Source: a bacterium
GTDB lineage: Bacteria > Bacteroidota > Ignavibacteria > Kapaibacteriales > UBA7675
Direction of reading: 5' to 3'
NCBI GenBank assembly: GCA_030430495.1
Contig: JAUIKM010000032.1
Coordinates: 1-64,000 of the forward strand
DNA length: 64,000 nucleotides
The position numbers were made by a program, and so were the translations under genes. Under the pieces are notes generated by a model, which had not been told where the DNA came from, did no database searches, and saw only the letters and a list, made by a program, of their open reading frames with translations. Positions 26,039 through 34,498 of this stretch are shown here, in pieces (position 1 is the stretch's first letter; the number at the start of each line of letters is the position of its first letter).

Positions 26039-27232
26039 ATGGCGAGCCAGCAAGCACATATCAATCCGGAAGTCCTTGTCTGGGCGCGTCAACGCGCCGG
26101 ATTGAGTATTGATGATCTGGCATTGAAGATGAGCCAGAAGATTGAAAAGTTGCAGGATTGGGAGACTGGTGGGAAACTGCCGACTTTGATTCAGGCACAG
26201 AGTCTGGCTGATCATTTGCACGTTCCGCTCGCATATTTCTTTTTACCGAATAAACCTGTGCAGGAATTACCCCTGCCGGATTTTCGTCGCGTCGGCGGCC
26301 ACACAGTTGAAAGGTATTCGACGGAGTTGTACGATCTCCTAATCGACGTTTTGTATAAACAGGAATGGTATCGCGACTATCTGATAAATGAGGGTGCAGA
26401 ACCGCTGGAGTTTGTTGGTCGGTTTAGTGCGGAAGGTGATGTATTCAAAATTGCCGACGATATGCGTTCCGTGCTTAATCTGAAATCTCAGGATCGTTCC
26501 TCTGTAAGTGATGAAGCGGCATATCTGAGATTGTTAACAGAAAAAGCCGAAGCGGTCGGCGTGGTTGTTTTACGCAACGGAATAGTTGGGCACAATACCA
26601 AGCGACCATTGGATGTAAACGAGTTTCGTGGTTTTGCGGTAGTAGATGACTATGCACCTTTGGTATTCGTTAACGGCAAGGATTCCGACAGTGCAAAAAT
26701 CTTCACCTTAATGCACGAATTGGCGCATATCTGGATAGGGCAAAGTGGGATTTCCAATTATCAGTATAGTCAGAATACTTTCTCTGGTCCCATGGGAACT
26801 GAGGCATTGTGCAGCTTGATCGCTGCTGAATTGTTAATGCCGCAAAATGAATTTCTCGAATTGTCATCAACGTACAAATATGTTGACGACCTGGTAACGG
26901 AGGCTGCAAGGTCATTTCACACTAGTTTGAGCAACGTTAAGCTCCGCAGACTTCAACTTAAGTTAGTCAGAGGAATCGAATACTCACCTGCAGTTCATCA
27001 AGTTGACGTTGCCGATAGCGTCAAAGTTCGGTCAACCAAGCCCTTCGTGGGCGGAAATTTTTACAGAATGTTATGCATTCGCAATGGAGGGCCGTTGACG
27101 ATGGCGGTTCTCAATTCAGCAATGAATGGTGATCTACTGTTCCGAGACGCGGCAAACCTTCTAAGCCTGAAAAGCACCAAGACAATTGTGAAATTCTCCA
27201 GGTTCGCGATGCCAGTGGAACAAATCACTTAA
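26039..27232 (+). CDS. XRE-family HTH / ImmA-IrrE metallopeptidase
   Basis: A 397-aa protein. Residues 8-65 are a helix-turn-helix domain (EVLVWARQRAGLSIDDLA, LQDWETGGKLPTLIQAQSLA). Residues about 160-310 are an ImmA/IrrE peptidase (COG2856) with the zinc motif HELAH (His226, Glu227, His230). Relatives cleave repressors or act as antitoxin-like regulators in mobile elements and toxin-antitoxin loci. The ATG at 26039 is preferred over an upstream TTG at 25997. It is followed within 20 bases by a DUF4411 gene, a common pairing. GC content is lower than the flanking TonB receptors, suggesting an inserted module. Confidence 0.88.
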   Translation: MASQQAHINPEVLVWARQRAGLSIDDLALKMSQKIEKLQDWETGGKLPTLIQAQSLADHLHVPLAYFFLPNKPVQELPLPDFRRVGGHTVERYSTELYDLLIDVLYKQEWYRDYLINEGAEPLEFVGRFSAEGDVFKIADDMRSVLNLKSQDRSSVSDEAAYLRLLTEKAEAVGVVVLRNGIVGHNTKRPLDVNEFRGFAVVDDYAPLVFVNGKDSDSAKIFTLMHELAHIWIGQSGISNYQYSQNTFSGPMGTEALCSLIAAELLMPQNEFLELSSTYKYVDDLVTEAARSFHTSLSNVKLRRLQLKLVRGIEYSPAVHQVDVADSVKVRSTKPFVGGNFYRMLCIRNGGPLTMAVLNSAMNGDLLFRDAANLLSLKSTKTIVKFSRFAMPVEQIT

Positions 27233-27249
27233 ACACTAGCTCTGCACAA

Positions 27250-27726
27250 TATTGCCTTGACTCAAGTTGTTTTGTCGAAGCATATCGTCGATACTATGCA
27301 TTTGATTTGACCCCTGGTTTCTGGGCTTGGTTGTCGGAACAGCTTGTAAGTGGAAGGGTGGTTTCATCGTGGAGTGTGTGGCAAGAGTTGTTGACTGAAG
27401 ATGATGAGTTGGCTTTGTGGTTGAGGGGGATTGGAGTTGAATGTTTTCTTCATGCGGACGAATATGTTCAAAAGACTGTCGGACAAATTACAAGGTATGT
27501 TGTTGGCAATCAAAAATACAAACAAGCTCACAAGAACAGTTTTCTTTCAAATGCCGATCCGTGGCTAATTGCGCCGGCAATGAACAGGAGTTTAACCGTC
27601 GTCACTTTCGAAAAAAGAGTTGGGCCAAATTCCACCAAAGTCAAAATCCCCAACATCTGTGAACAGTTTAACGTCGACTACTGCGACCTCTTCCACATGA
27701 TGCGCCAACTCGGCGCAAGGCTCTGA
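27250..27726 (+). CDS. DUF4411 (PIN-like) putative toxin, start codon missing
   Basis: The family N-terminus is present in frame from about 27250 (YCLDSSCFVEAYRRYYAFD), followed by LTPGFWAWLSEQ, a late acidic segment (SNADPWLIAPAM) and VVTFEKRVGPNSTKVKIPNICE. These match DUF4411, a PIN-domain-like family usually encoded just after an XRE-ImmA/IrrE gene. However, no ATG, GTG or TTG occurs in frame between the stop of the preceding gene and the first conserved Asp. The first in-frame start (TTG at 27307) would remove the catalytic-type Asp of LDSS. The gene is either started from an unusual codon, fused to the upstream frame by frameshifting, or inactivated at its start. Confidence 0.7.
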   Translation, partial: YCLDSSCFVEAYRRYYAFDLTPGFWAWLSEQLVSGRVVSSWSVWQELLTEDDELALWLRGIGVECFLHADEYVQKTVGQITRYVVGNQKYKQAHKNSFLSNADPWLIAPAMNRSLTVVTFEKRVGPNSTKVKIPNICEQFNVDYCDLFHMMRQLGARL

Positions 27727-27750
27727 ACCACAAACCTGTTTAAAACCCGA

Positions 27751-27786
27751 GCGCCCGCTCCGTGTCCTCTCTCACGCAGCGGGCGC
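27751..27786. terminator. hairpin between convergent genes
   Basis: Perfect 9-bp arms GCGCCCGCT / AGCGGGCGC with an 18-base loop. It lies between the DUF4411 stop (27726) and the stop of the minus-strand receptor (27828). On the minus strand it is followed by a short T-run (plus strand aaaa at 27742-27745). It could end both transcripts. Confidence 0.5.
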
Positions 27787-27827
27787 CGGCGGATGTTTAA
27801 CATCCCTCGACTCTTGTTTAACCAACC

Positions 27828-30137
27828 CTAGAACTCAAATTCCATCCCGAGTACGGGCAGCGTCGACCACTGAAGTTCAGTATCGATGTCGCCCTCTTCT
27901 TTGTCCCACCGATAAAACGCGACATTCTCCTGGTTGTAGACATTCCAGACGTCCAGGTAAACAATCAGACTGGATCCCGCAAAGTTGAAGCGGCGGTCTA
28001 CGCGCACGTTGAGGTTGTGGTAAACCGGCATGCGCTCGCCCATCGGACGCGAGGCGTCATAGACCTGAAATCCAACCGCGTTGGAAGCCGCCAGGTCGAT
28101 CGGCGTGTAAGGCCGCCCGCCGGCGATCGTCCAGCGCGCCGAAAATTCCCAGAGATTGTTCGGTTTAAAACCGCCGATGATGCTGGCCATGTATTGATTG
28201 TCGTAGCTGCGATTGCGCCACACGCCCGTCAGGTCTTTGTACTCGCTGCGGAACCACGAGCCGCTGATGATGCCGTAGAAGTCCTCCGCCAGTTTTTTCT
28301 GGATCATCAACTCCGTGCCCCAGGAACGCGCCTCCCCGCCGCCGACAAAACCGGCCGAGTTGTCGATGCTGTTTTCGAGCCCGATGGCGTCGACCGGAAA
28401 GTGAACGGGATCGTTGGGGTCCAGCGGCATGTCCGTGTAAGTTTTGTAGTAGCCTTCAATGCTCAGTTTGGTGTCGCTCGTCAACATGTAATCAGCGCCC
28501 AGCACGGCGTGGTCGGCGCGCGGCGTGGCCAGGCCCTTGCTGAGCGTGGACTGCGCCAGCATGCTCATCGGCAGCGTCTGGTAGTACTGGCCCCAGGCGG
28601 CGTTGATTGTTAACCGCTGCGTGGCCAGCCAGGAAGCCGAAACGCGCGGTGCGATGTTAAGCTCTTCGTTCCAGTCGTAGTAGTCCGCGCGCAGTCCGCC
28701 CGTCAGCTCCAGCTGCGGCAGAATCGACCAGGTCCAGGAGGCAAACCCGCCGCCGCGGAAGTTGTCCGCATTCTGCGCGACCGCAAAAGCCGGAATCGGC
28801 TCGCTGGTGGTCGGGTTGACCGTCGCGCCGAACTCAAACAGATAATCGCCCGTCGTCATGGACGCGTCCGCGCCGAACTCCAGGCGGTGTGCATCCGTGA
28901 ACTCGTAGTAGTTTGTGTTGCGGAAGTTAAACAGGTTCTCCCGCACGTCCGTGCGCAGCTGCAGAATGTCGTCCTTGACATTCGACCAGTTTTCATCTCT
29001 GTCGATCAGCGAATACGAGAGCGAGGTTTTGGAATAACCAGGGCCGTCCCACAGGCGTCGCCATGTTAGTCCCACCGTGTTCTGTTTGGAGTTCGACTGG
29101 CCGTATTCGCGGTCCTCGTTGTCGATGGCATCGTCCTTGTCCATGATAAAGTCATCTTCGCCGTAGACCTCCAGAATTGTCAGGCGATTCTTCTGATCCA
29201 GATCGATAACGCCCTTGCCCTGTACGTTGGCGAAACGCGGTGCGATGCCCGTGCCCAGCCCGTTGACCAGCAGGTCGAGAAAACTGCGTTTGGCCGAGAC
29301 CATGAACGATCCGTCGACGCCGGGCAGCGGTCCTTCGATTCCGCCGCCGAAACCCGTCGCGTTGATGTCCAGTTGCGCGTCGTAGGAATCGCGGTTGCCC
29401 TCGCGGAACTCAATACCTACCACTGAGGAGAGGCGGTCGGCGTACTGGGCGTTGAAACCGCCGGCGCGAAGAGAAATGTCGTCGACGAAGTCCATGTTCA
29501 GCAGGCTGATTGCGCCGCTGGCGTTGCCCAGGCTCGGAAAGTGATTGATGTTCGGCACGGGGATGTGGTCGATGTAGTAAGCATTTTCGGCCGGGCTGCC
29601 GCCGCGTACCGCCAGGCCCGCCTCGCGGTTGTCCGTCTGCGCCACGCTCGGCAGGGTCGTCAGCACGCGGCCCACGTCGCCGCCGGTGCCGGGTGCGCGG
29701 CGCGCCTCTTCGGCGTTGAAGGACGTGCGGCTGATTCGTTCGCCGCTGACGCCGCTGAACGCTCCCGCGCTGACTTCGACGCCTTCGGACTCGATGACTG
29801 TTTCCGTCAGGCCGATCTCCACGCTGGTCGTGCGTGCCGGGCGGATAATGACGTCTGTTTTGACGAAGGGCGCATAGCCGAGCATCGTGATTTTGAGCGT
29901 GTAAGCGCCCGGCTCCAGATCGCCGATGCTGAACTCGCCGGCGGCATTGCTGATGGTGCCGCGTTTGCTGCCTTCAATCGCAATCGTCGCGCCCGGCAGA
30001 TACTGCTGCGTCTGCGCGTTGACAACCGTACCTTTAATGCTGCCCGGCTCGGACTGCGCCGCCAGTGGCTGAAAACTGACGAGGCTTAACAGGACCGCCG
30101 TCAGGACGGCCATGCTGGTCGAGAGGATCGTTTGCAT
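27828..30137 (-). CDS. TonB-dependent receptor with carboxypeptidase-regulatory domain (2)
   Basis: A 769-aa paralogue of the receptor at 23493. It has a signal peptide ending in PLAAQ, a carboxypeptidase-regulatory-like domain (GSIKGTVVNAQTQQYLPGATI), a plug with RAPGTGGDVGRVLTTLPSV and VRGGSPAENAYYIDHI, and a barrel ending in MEFEF. GGAG lies before the ATG. The two receptors were probably tandem duplicates, with the XRE-ImmA/DUF4411 pair later inserted between them (inference). The substrate is unknown. Confidence 0.92.
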   Translation of the reverse strand: MQTILSTSMAVLTAVLLSLVSFQPLAAQSEPGSIKGTVVNAQTQQYLPGATIAIEGSKRGTISNAAGEFSIGDLEPGAYTLKITMLGYAPFVKTDVIIRPARTTSVEIGLTETVIESEGVEVSAGAFSGVSGERISRTSFNAEEARRAPGTGGDVGRVLTTLPSVAQTDNREAGLAVRGGSPAENAYYIDHIPVPNINHFPSLGNASGAISLLNMDFVDDISLRAGGFNAQYADRLSSVVGIEFREGNRDSYDAQLDINATGFGGGIEGPLPGVDGSFMVSAKRSFLDLLVNGLGTGIAPRFANVQGKGVIDLDQKNRLTILEVYGEDDFIMDKDDAIDNEDREYGQSNSKQNTVGLTWRRLWDGPGYSKTSLSYSLIDRDENWSNVKDDILQLRTDVRENLFNFRNTNYYEFTDAHRLEFGADASMTTGDYLFEFGATVNPTTSEPIPAFAVAQNADNFRGGGFASWTWSILPQLELTGGLRADYYDWNEELNIAPRVSASWLATQRLTINAAWGQYYQTLPMSMLAQSTLSKGLATPRADHAVLGADYMLTSDTKLSIEGYYKTYTDMPLDPNDPVHFPVDAIGLENSIDNSAGFVGGGEARSWGTELMIQKKLAEDFYGIISGSWFRSEYKDLTGVWRNRSYDNQYMASIIGGFKPNNLWEFSARWTIAGGRPYTPIDLAASNAVGFQVYDASRPMGERMPVYHNLNVRVDRRFNFAGSSLIVYLDVWNVYNQENVAFYRWDKEEGDIDTELQWSTLPVLGMEFEF

Positions 30138-30342
30138 TTTTTGCTCCGGATAAAGTGACGTGTGTAAAAAGTCGGCGAACAACGTTCTGTTCGGATGCAA
30201 ATTCAGGCCCGGAGCGCGCCCGCGACGAATCGGAAAAGACGGGCGGCAGAAAAAACCGACGAACGGTCGCACAGCGCGGACGAACGGTTTGCCCCTCCGG
30301 CAAAGCGCTTGACCGCCGCCCCCGCAAATGCTAAGTTTGGGC

Positions 30343-31581
30343 ATGGAAAAAACGACACGGCGCGGCAAGCGCATGCGGTGGAACTCTCACTGGCGACGCG
30401 GCCGTCGCCTCGGTGCGCATCACGGCGGTTTTGCGCTGCACCACACGCGGGCGGGCAGCTTTGTTGCCCTGATCGTCATTATCGCGGTATGCTCGGTGAT
30501 CGGCACGATCTGGGCCAGTCTGGCTTTTTGCCCGGACGAGTTTTTTGCGTGGATCGCCGCGCCGAATCTTGACTATACCGTTGAAGGCGTCCCCAAATCC
30601 TTCCTCTTTTGCGTCGCTTACTGTAGCTTTGTCATCATTCTGCAGTTGATGTCCGGCAGTTGGCTGCTGCGTCGCATGCGCGCGCGTTCGTCCAAAACCG
30701 CCGGCATCTTTGTCGTGGTGCAGTTGATAGCGGCGTTTATCGCGCTGACGGCGGCCATGCAGGTCGAGATGTTCTTGCTGGAGCGTGAATTCGACATCTA
30801 CAAAGCTTCAGTCATCTGGATGATCACTTTCATGTTCAGCCTGCTGTTCAGCAGTTACATGTACATGGTGCGTGTTAACCACGAGCTGGGCCAGGCGCGC
30901 CAGACGGCGCTGCACTCGGAACTCAGGGCGCTGCGTGCGCAGATCAACCCGCACTTTTTGTTTAACGCGCTTAACTCGATCGCCTCGTTGATTCGTCTGC
31001 GGCCCAACGAAGCCGAAGAAGTGACGGAACAACTGGCGGATCTTTTCCGCTACAGTCTGCGCGCCTCCGACCGTTCGGTTGTGAGCCTGGCGGACGAACT
31101 CTACGCGGTGGAGCTCTATCTGCAAATTGAGGAATCGCGTTTTCGCGACAGACTTAGTGTTGAGTGGGCGATTCCCGAAGACATCAAACGCGCGTCGATT
31201 CCCAGCCTGAGTTTGCAGCCACTCGTTGAAAACTCGGTTAAACACGGCCTTAACAAAACGGAGGACGCCTGCACGATAGCCGTCAGCGCCAACCGCATCG
31301 GCGATATGGTCAGCATCGTTGTGGCGGACACCGGGCCGGGCTTCAGCACAACGGAACGCGAACAGGTATTTGCCAAGGGCACGGGGCTGGCCAATGTGTT
31401 CCGCCGTTTGCAACTGGAATTCGGGCCGCAGGCCGATCTCGTCATTCAACAACATCACGTTGAAGTGCTGATCCCCTACGTGGAACTCAGTGGTCGCAGC
31501 TCCGTCAGGCCCCCGGACAGTTCGGATAAACACGTGCCGATTAACAAAACGGCGGCCGGGGCCGGGCAAAACATGGCTTAA
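30343..31581 (+). CDS. LytS/YesM-type sensor histidine kinase
   Basis: A 412-aa membrane kinase. Four hydrophobic segments (about 41-62, 87-106, 122-140 and 156-175) form the membrane domain. The kinase core begins with the His_kinase motif LRAQINPHFLFNALNSIASL (phosphoacceptor His204), followed by an ATPase domain (LVENSVKHGL, VADTGPGFS, GTGLANVFRRL). No known sensory domain is seen. It is transcribed divergently from the TonB receptor and is followed 42 bases later by its LytTR response regulator. An ATG five codons upstream (30328) is an equally possible start. Confidence 0.9.
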   Translation: MEKTTRRGKRMRWNSHWRRGRRLGAHHGGFALHHTRAGSFVALIVIIAVCSVIGTIWASLAFCPDEFFAWIAAPNLDYTVEGVPKSFLFCVAYCSFVIILQLMSGSWLLRRMRARSSKTAGIFVVVQLIAAFIALTAAMQVEMFLLEREFDIYKASVIWMITFMFSLLFSSYMYMVRVNHELGQARQTALHSELRALRAQINPHFLFNALNSIASLIRLRPNEAEEVTEQLADLFRYSLRASDRSVVSLADELYAVELYLQIEESRFRDRLSVEWAIPEDIKRASIPSLSLQPLVENSVKHGLNKTEDACTIAVSANRIGDMVSIVVADTGPGFSTTEREQVFAKGTGLANVFRRLQLEFGPQADLVIQQHHVEVLIPYVELSGRSSVRPPDSSDKHVPINKTAAGAGQNMA

Positions 31582-31623
31582 ACAGGCAAGCGCCCGCAGG
31601 GGGCGAAGCAATCAGGAGAGCCG

Positions 31624-32367
31624 ATGTTGAAATGTGTGATTGTCGACGATGAAGCGCTGGCGCGCGAGCGGCTGAAGATGCTGTTAACGGAAATCGGCGG
31701 CGTGGAGATTGCGGGTGAGGCCGGCGGCGGCAAAGAAGCGGTGCCGCTGATTCACGCGCAGCAGCCCGACGTGGTGTTCCTGGATATTCAGATGCCCGTG
31801 CTGGACGGTTTTGACGTGGTGGACCTGCTGGCCGAACCGCGTCCGACGATTGTTTTTGTCACCGCCTACGACGACTACGCCATCCGCGCTTTTGAGGTGC
31901 ACGCGATTGACTACATCACAAAACCCGTGCGCATCGAGCGCCTGCGTAGTTGTATTGCAAGACTGAACAGTATTCACGAAACGGCCGAGCAGGCCAAAAA
32001 GATCAGCGCGCTCCAGGCTGATCGGGCTTCCAAACCGCTGCAACGGCTCAGCATTCACGTTGGGCGGCGTCTGCGCGTGCTGAACCTGGAGGAAATTCGA
32101 AGAATTGAATCGCGTGAAAAACTCGTCTTTGTGCACATTGCCGAGGGCGCGTATCCGACGGATTTCACGCTGGACGTGCTGGAGCAGCGTCTGGACGGCG
32201 CGCAGTTTATCCGCCTGCACCGTTCGCACATTGTTAACTCCAGCCACATCCGCGAGCTGCACGTGAGTGAAACGGGTAAACATCTGGCCATTTTGCAGGA
32301 CGGTGTTAAACTGCCGATAGCGCGCCGCCGCATGCGCGAGGTGATGGAGTATTTTGAGGGCGGGTAG
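31624..32367 (+). CDS. LytTR-family response regulator
   Basis: A 247-aa protein. The receiver domain (1-120) has Asp54 (FLDIQMP), Thr/Ala-Tyr (VTAYDDYA) and Lys (TKP). The LytTR DNA-binding domain (about 138-245) includes FIRLHRSHIVN and DGVKLPIARRRM. AGGAGA lies 6 bases before the ATG. It forms a two-component pair with the upstream kinase. Its last 40 coding bases before the final codons are repeated exactly at 38707-38746, so the gene end appears to be the integration point of the following island. Confidence 0.92.
   Translation: MLKCVIVDDEALARERLKMLLTEIGGVEIAGEAGGGKEAVPLIHAQQPDVVFLDIQMPVLDGFDVVDLLAEPRPTIVFVTAYDDYAIRAFEVHAIDYITKPVRIERLRSCIARLNSIHETAEQAKKISALQADRASKPLQRLSIHVGRRLRVLNLEEIRRIESREKLVFVHIAEGAYPTDFTLDVLEQRLDGAQFIRLHRSHIVNSSHIRELHVSETGKHLAILQDGVKLPIARRRMREVMEYFEGG
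32324..32363. repeat. 40-bp direct repeat, left copy (att-like)
   Basis: The segment beginning gccgccgcatgcgcgaggtg and ending gagggcgg is identical to 38707-38746. Here it encodes the C-terminus RRMREVMEYFEGG of the LytTR regulator; both copies run into a stop codon in the same frame (GGG TAG here, GGC TGA in the right copy). Confidence 0.9.
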
Positions 32368-32998
32368 AGAATGCCCTCTACCTTGCTGGTCTATGGTTCG
32401 CTTTCTTATCTTTTTGCAGGTAGTCTGGATGACTTCTGTCGGTATTTGAGCCAACCAAGAGAATTGGCTGGAAAGTGACGAATCACGAAGTGTCTTACAG
32501 TACAGATTACTGCGAGAATTTTTACAAGGACATACACCATATTTTTGTTTCTGAGTAATATAGTTGCTACTTTCTCAGGAGGTACAATGAAGTACTCGGA
32601 TAGTCTGCAAAAAGTGATGCCGGAACGACACTGCCAACAGATCTGCATCGCACCAACGGATACTGGAACTACGGTAACGGTAAGGAAGAAAACACAGCCC
32701 ACAGACTGCACTGAGATACTTCAATCTAATCAACTTTGCTGAAGGAATCCTCTTGATTCTTTTAGGATGTTCACTCATCCTCGTGTCCTGGTTACTCCCC
32801 CCCCCCAAGTAACGCAGGCAGTTGAAGGTATACTCAGATTATTAACAACATGCAAAACGTATGCGATAATTCTGTTGTCGCTCGTTAACCAGTACCCGCT
32901 ATCGGCCGGATTGACTCTGGTCGAACGGAATCTGGTTGCCCGAACCTGTGTGTGTCTGTTTAACCAGCTAACTGACTAACATCAAATAGGACTCAACA
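32368..32998. other. AT-rich leader region of the island
   Basis: Apart from the small ORF at 32587-32742, this 630-bp stretch holds a dyad right after the LytTR stop (GGTAGAG...CTCTACC), a TATTTTTG sequence near 32549 resembling the Bacteroidota -7 element TAnnTTTG, and a run of ten C at 32797-32806. Downstream of the small ORF a TTG-started frame (32753) reads like a short hydrophobic signal peptide with a Cys (ILLGCSLILVSWLLPPP) and stops right after the C-run. No larger gene is supported. Confidence 0.4.
32587..32742 (+). CDS. 51-aa Cys-containing small protein
   Basis: The ATG is preceded by a near-perfect AGGAGGT (32577-32583). The peptide begins MKYSDSLQKVMPERHC, has no signal peptide, contains four Cys (16, 20, 41 and the C-terminal residue 51) and a Thr-rich centre (TDTGTTVTV). 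It is the first open frame of the island. No homologue is recognised. The strong ribosome-binding site is the main reason to list it; it could be a leader peptide or a chance frame. Confidence 0.4.
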   Translation: MKYSDSLQKVMPERHCQQICIAPTDTGTTVTVRKKTQPTDCTEILQSNQLC

Positions 32999-33766
32999 AT
33001 GCAACCATTGCGTTTAACTGCGAAGGTACTCTTCGCGGTAGTTACAACTATGCTCTTTGGCATCCTGACCGTCAGCAAGGCACAAGCCGAGTTGCACGTG
33101 ATCCATGGCGAGTTTTTTCATTTTGGAACTGTTGGACCAGAAATCGTAGAGCGGAAAATTGAGTTGGTTAATGTAGGGACACTGCCTGTGGATGTGGCTG
33201 AGGTCAAAAGTTCGTGCAGCTGCACTTTGGCTCCCATTGACCGCGAACACCTCCAACCTGGGGATACCGCCACGCTAAACGTCCAGCTTGATTTGCGGCG
33301 AAAAACCGGAGAGGTTGAGCAGCGCGTGACCGTTACAAGCACAAATGGAGAAGAAGTTGTAGTCACTTTGGCGGCGGAGGTCGTTCGTGCGCTCATCGTT
33401 GAGCCGCTGAGTTTTCCAACTCTGTTTGGCATTCCAGCGTTTAGTGAAGTCTCGACGGTTGTGACACTTTACAACCAGCACACGACGAATATAACACTCT
33501 ACCCACCTCATTCAACATTCGAGGGCGACGTTAACATAGCGTTTAACATTGAAAAGGCGGTTGTTGTAAAGCCCGGAGAAGCATTTGACTTAACTGTTTA
33601 CCTCATGCCAGTTGAGGCAGGCATTAAGACTGGCATGGTCAAAATTCCCACTTCAAGTGAAATCAACCCAATGTTGTCGGTGATGTTGACATATGGCGCT
33701 ACAATGCCGAAGAATAGCACTACCGAAGATGTTGGTATAAATAACATCTCATCAGGAGAGAAGTAG
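32999..33766 (+). CDS. DUF1573 domain protein, secreted
   Basis: A 255-aa protein with a signal peptide (cleavage after SKAQA). Residues about 33-125 are a DUF1573 immunoglobulin-like domain with the hallmark VKSSCSCTLAPIDREHLQPGDTATL and VEQRVTVTS. A second Ig-like half follows (VEPLSFPTLFGIPAFSE, VKPGEAFDLTVYLMPVEAG). DUF1573 domains are extracytoplasmic and common in Bacteroidota; the function is not established. The next gene begins one base after its stop with AGGAG inside its 3' end, so translation is probably coupled. Confidence 0.85.
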   Translation: MQPLRLTAKVLFAVVTTMLFGILTVSKAQAELHVIHGEFFHFGTVGPEIVERKIELVNVGTLPVDVAEVKSSCSCTLAPIDREHLQPGDTATLNVQLDLRRKTGEVEQRVTVTSTNGEEVVVTLAAEVVRALIVEPLSFPTLFGIPAFSEVSTVVTLYNQHTTNITLYPPHSTFEGDVNIAFNIEKAVVVKPGEAFDLTVYLMPVEAGIKTGMVKIPTSSEINPMLSVMLTYGATMPKNSTTEDVGINNISSGEK

Positions 33767-33767
33767 T

Positions 33768-34454
33768 ATGTTTAGAACTTTTGCAGCGTTTATCCTGCTG
33801 GTAGCAGCCACGGGGTTCTCGCTCCATGCACAAACTGCCGATCCAGGCTGTCCACCGCCCGGAGAGGGATGCACCGGTCCATCGACGATTGAGACCGAAA
33901 CGATCGTCATGGAGTCTCCATATTGTGAGTTTACGGCACAATACCGTCGCACTGAGTGCAACGATGGCTCGTATCAGCTTGAGTTGCTGAGTATAACACC
34001 CGGCGAAGGTTGTGACGGTTATACGGAGCTTAACTATCAGGGATATTCACTATCGGCATTTGTTGAAGTTGCGCAGCTGGGTATAATTCAAAGCCTGGTT
34101 CAATCTGGTGAAGCATGGCAGAATTTGTCTTCCTGCGATCAAAGCACTTCAACGGTTGTCCAGTTCTATTCAGCTAATTGCTGGGTATGGCAAAAGTGTA
34201 CATATGAGATCACCGGCGCTACTCCGGTATGCGACACAGACCCGCAACCGACCGTTCCCCCAAGTGAACAGATTGACATATGGACCTGGCATAATTGCGG
34301 TCGAACTTGCTGTAAACGCACATACGAAGTTTGTGTTAACGCTGATATTTCGAGCTTTGGCAGGGGAGTTGAAATTCGCAATATGACACGCGAAAAAATT
34401 GGCACTTGTTCAGATGCCAACAAATTTCAAAAACCCTGCCAGGATGGGTGCTGA
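33768..34454 (+). CDS. secreted 16-cysteine protein, paralogue 1
   Basis: A 228-aa protein with a signal peptide ending in SLHAQ. The mature part starts DPGCPPPGEGC and contains 16 cysteines at positions conserved in the paralogue at 35181. Conserved blocks are QFYSANCWVWQKCTYEI, PVCDTDPQP, HNCGRTCCKRTYEVCV, MTREKIG and the exact C-terminus FQKPCQDGC. It has no T9SS sorting domain, unlike its neighbours, so export to the periplasm by Sec is likely. The even number of Cys fits up to eight disulfides. I do not recognise the family. It is coupled to DUF1573 upstream, and a small T9SS protein follows after 44 bases. Confidence 0.8.
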   Translation: MFRTFAAFILLVAATGFSLHAQTADPGCPPPGEGCTGPSTIETETIVMESPYCEFTAQYRRTECNDGSYQLELLSITPGEGCDGYTELNYQGYSLSAFVEVAQLGIIQSLVQSGEAWQNLSSCDQSTSTVVQFYSANCWVWQKCTYEITGATPVCDTDPQPTVPPSEQIDIWTWHNCGRTCCKRTYEVCVNADISSFGRGVEIRNMTREKIGTCSDANKFQKPCQDGC

Positions 34455-34498
34455 CCCAGGTAGTTTGCATTCACCAATCATTAACCAAGGATACAAAA

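Noticed and set aside
23493..30137. SusC/SusD polysaccharide-utilisation locus
   Set aside because: Both receptors have SusC-like domain order, but there is no SusD lipoprotein and no glycoside hydrolase nearby.
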